Assembly: GCA_002365595.1 (NCBI GenBank)
Contig: DFAM01000024.1
Coordinates: forward strand, 1 to 64,000
Direction: 5' to 3'
Length of the DNA: 64,000 bases
Source of the DNA: Acinetobacter sp. UBA3106
GTDB lineage: Bacteria; Pseudomonadota; Gammaproteobacteria; Pseudomonadales; Moraxellaceae
How positions within the stretch are numbered: position 1 is the first letter of the stretch; every line of letters begins with the position of its first letter. This document shows, one piece after another, positions 62,836 to 64,000 of this stretch. The notes beneath the pieces are model-generated. The model was not told the origin of the DNA and did no database searches. It saw nothing but the letters and a program-made list of their open reading frames with translations. The position numbers and the translations under genes were made by a program.

Positions 62836-64000
62836 TTAGACGCGTTCAATAATCAAAGCAATGCCTTGACCGACACCAATACACATTGAACATAGAGCGT
62901 ATTGACCACCAGTTTGTTCAAGCTGGTTCAGTGCGGTTGTGACTAAGCGTGCGCCAGAGGCACCCAGTGGATGACCCAAAGCAATTGCACCACCATTTGG
63001 ATTGACTTTCTCTGAACCGTCTTCAATACCCAAGTCACGGGTACATGCCAACGCCTGAGCAGCAAAGGCTTCATTCAGCTCGATCACATCCATCTGCTCT
63101 AAAGTCAGACCAGTTTGTGCCAGCAGTTTTTTGATGGCAGGCGCAGGACCAAAGCCCATGATGCGTGGTTCAACCCCCACGACAGTTGAGCCAATAATTT
63201 TGGCGCGTGGTTTTAAGCCGTGTTGAGCAACCGCTTCATCAGATGCGATTAAAAGAGCAGCCGCACCATCGTTAATACCAGAAGCATTACCCGCTGTAAC
63301 CGTACCATCTGCTTTCACCACAGGTTTCAGTTTTGCTAAAGCTTCTGCAGTGGTAGATGCACGTGGATGTTCATCAGTATCGACAACCACCGGATCGCCT
63401 TTACGCTGCGGGATCACCACAGGAATAATTTCCTTGGCAAAGAAACCTTTGGCCTGCGCTGCTGCGGTACGTTGCTGGCTAGTCAGGGCAAACTTGTCCT
63501 GGTCTTCACGGTTGATGTTGAACTGTTCCGCCAGATTTTCAGCCGTTTGCGGCATGGTTTCTACGCCGTACATTTCTTTCAGCTTAGGATTGATAAAACG
63601 CCAGCCCATGGTGGTGTCTTCAATCTTTTGGCTACGGCCATACGCTGTTTCTGACTTGCCCATCACGAATGGCGCGCGCGACATGCTTTCTACACCACCG
63701 GCAATAATCAGATGGGCTTCACCGGCTTTAATCGCACGCGCTGCCATCGCGACTGCATCCATCGATGAACCACACAGGCGGTTTACAGTCGTTGCTGGCA
63801 CCTGATAAGGCAGACCTGCAAGCAGAGAAGACATACGACCGACGTTACGGTTGTCTTCACCGGCCTGATTGGCACAGCCATAGATGACGTCATCGACCTG
63901 TTCCCAGTTCACCGATGGATTACGTTCCATTAAGGCTTTAATTGGAAGTGCACCTAAGTCATCTGCACGGACAGGCGCGAGGCCACCGGCATAACGACCG
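62836..64000 (-). CDS. catF: 3-oxoadipyl-CoA thiolase (5' end off window)
   Basis: The frame is open to the right edge, giving 388 codons. The start is outside: the residues before the internal Met at 63930 still read as thiolase ([20 protein letters not shown]). The nucleophile Cys is in [11 protein letters not shown], the [10 protein letters not shown] histidine and the second Cys in [10 protein letters not shown] are present. It splits 3-oxoadipyl-CoA to succinyl-CoA and acetyl-CoA. The upstream catI/catJ transferase genes would be beyond the edge. PcaF is the paralogue and cannot be excluded from this protein alone. Confidence 0.9.
   Translation of the reverse strand, partial: GRYAGGLAPVRADDLGALPIKALMERNPSVNWEQVDDVIYGCANQAGEDNRNVGRMSSLLAGLPYQVPATTVNRLCGSSMDAVAMAARAIKAGEAHLIIAGGVESMSRAPFVMGKSETAYGRSQKIEDTTMGWRFINPKLKEMYGVETMPQTAENLAEQFNINREDQDKFALTSQQRTAAAQAKGFFAKEIIPVVIPQRKGDPVVVDTDEHPRASTTAEALAKLKPVVKADGTVTAGNASGINDGAAALLIASDEAVAQHGLKPRAKIIGSTVVGVEPRIMGFGPAPAIKKLLAQTGLTLEQMDVIELNEAFAAQALACTRDLGIEDGSEKVNPNGGAIALGHPLGASGARLVTTALNQLEQTGGQYALCSMCIGVGQGIALIIERV

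Noticed and set aside
1..64000. CRISPR array, tRNA, rRNA, prophage or IS element
   Set aside because: No regularly spaced repeats, cloverleaf-type sequence, rRNA motif, transposase, integrase or phage structural protein was recognised. Reading was by eye, so a short tRNA or decayed element could be missed.

Overview
The window looks like chromosomal DNA of an Acinetobacter species (Moraxellaceae). The reasons are moderate, AT-leaning composition with very AT-rich spacers, a liu leucine-degradation operon, a catF-catD tail typical of the Acinetobacter catechol cluster, and short CCCTCTCC/GGAGAGGG intergenic palindromes. The genus is inferred from gene content and order, not from a search. I saw no rRNA, tRNA, CRISPR array, insertion sequence or prophage.

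Layout: (1) 1-2.7 kb, minus strand: an ABC permease and ATPase followed by a 2-oxoglutarate/Fe(II) oxygenase that runs off the left edge. (2) 2.8-3.7 kb: a YddG-like exporter. (3) 4.1-14.7 kb: a complete leucine/isovalerate operon (acyl-CoA dehydrogenase, methylcrotonyl-CoA carboxylase, hydratase, HMG-CoA lyase, CoA-transferase) divergent from a TetR regulator and an acyl-CoA synthetase. (4) 15-25 kb: stress and housekeeping genes (PNPOx-like protein, MFS transporter, trehalose otsBA, a small lipoprotein, DUF2147 protein, OsmC-YcaO fusion) separated by long AT-rich spacers. (5) 25.4-38.1 kb: urea ABC transporter urtABCDE and a urease locus in the order EFGJ-D-ABC. (6) 38.3-39.4 kb: an unrecognised membrane protein. 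(7) 39.5-61 kb: a purine/ureide region with puuE, uraD, uraH, purine permease, Tsx-like porin, allA, alc, hpxO, 8-oxoguanine deaminase, a LysR regulator, a Rieske oxygenase, a GuaD-like deaminase, two near-identical BMP-type binding proteins flanking a second 2-oxoglutarate-type oxygenase, a nucleoside-type ABC transporter and an amidohydrolase. (8) 61-64 kb: a hypothetical gene, then catD and partial catF.

Together the genes form a nitrogen-scavenging region. Purines enter by porin, permease and ABC systems and are deaminated and oxidised to urate. HpxO, UraH, UraD, PuuE, Alc and AllA then convert urate to glyoxylate and urea. Urea is also imported by Urt and is hydrolysed by urease.

The main finding is regulatory. 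Ten transcription units scattered over more than 50 kb, on both strands, each carry a sigma-54 type -24/-12 element (GG-N10-GC) 36-109 bases before the start codon, and two more carry near-matches. This ties the ureide, urease, oxygenase and transporter genes into one apparent nitrogen-controlled set, including the left-edge transporter-oxygenase operon whose substrate is unknown. A second motif (RTTCT-N7-AGAAY) links the LysR/Rieske promoter to the BMP-ABC-amidohydrolase operon. The window shows no molybdenum xanthine dehydrogenase but three iron oxygenases in this context, so an alternative purine oxidation route is worth testing.
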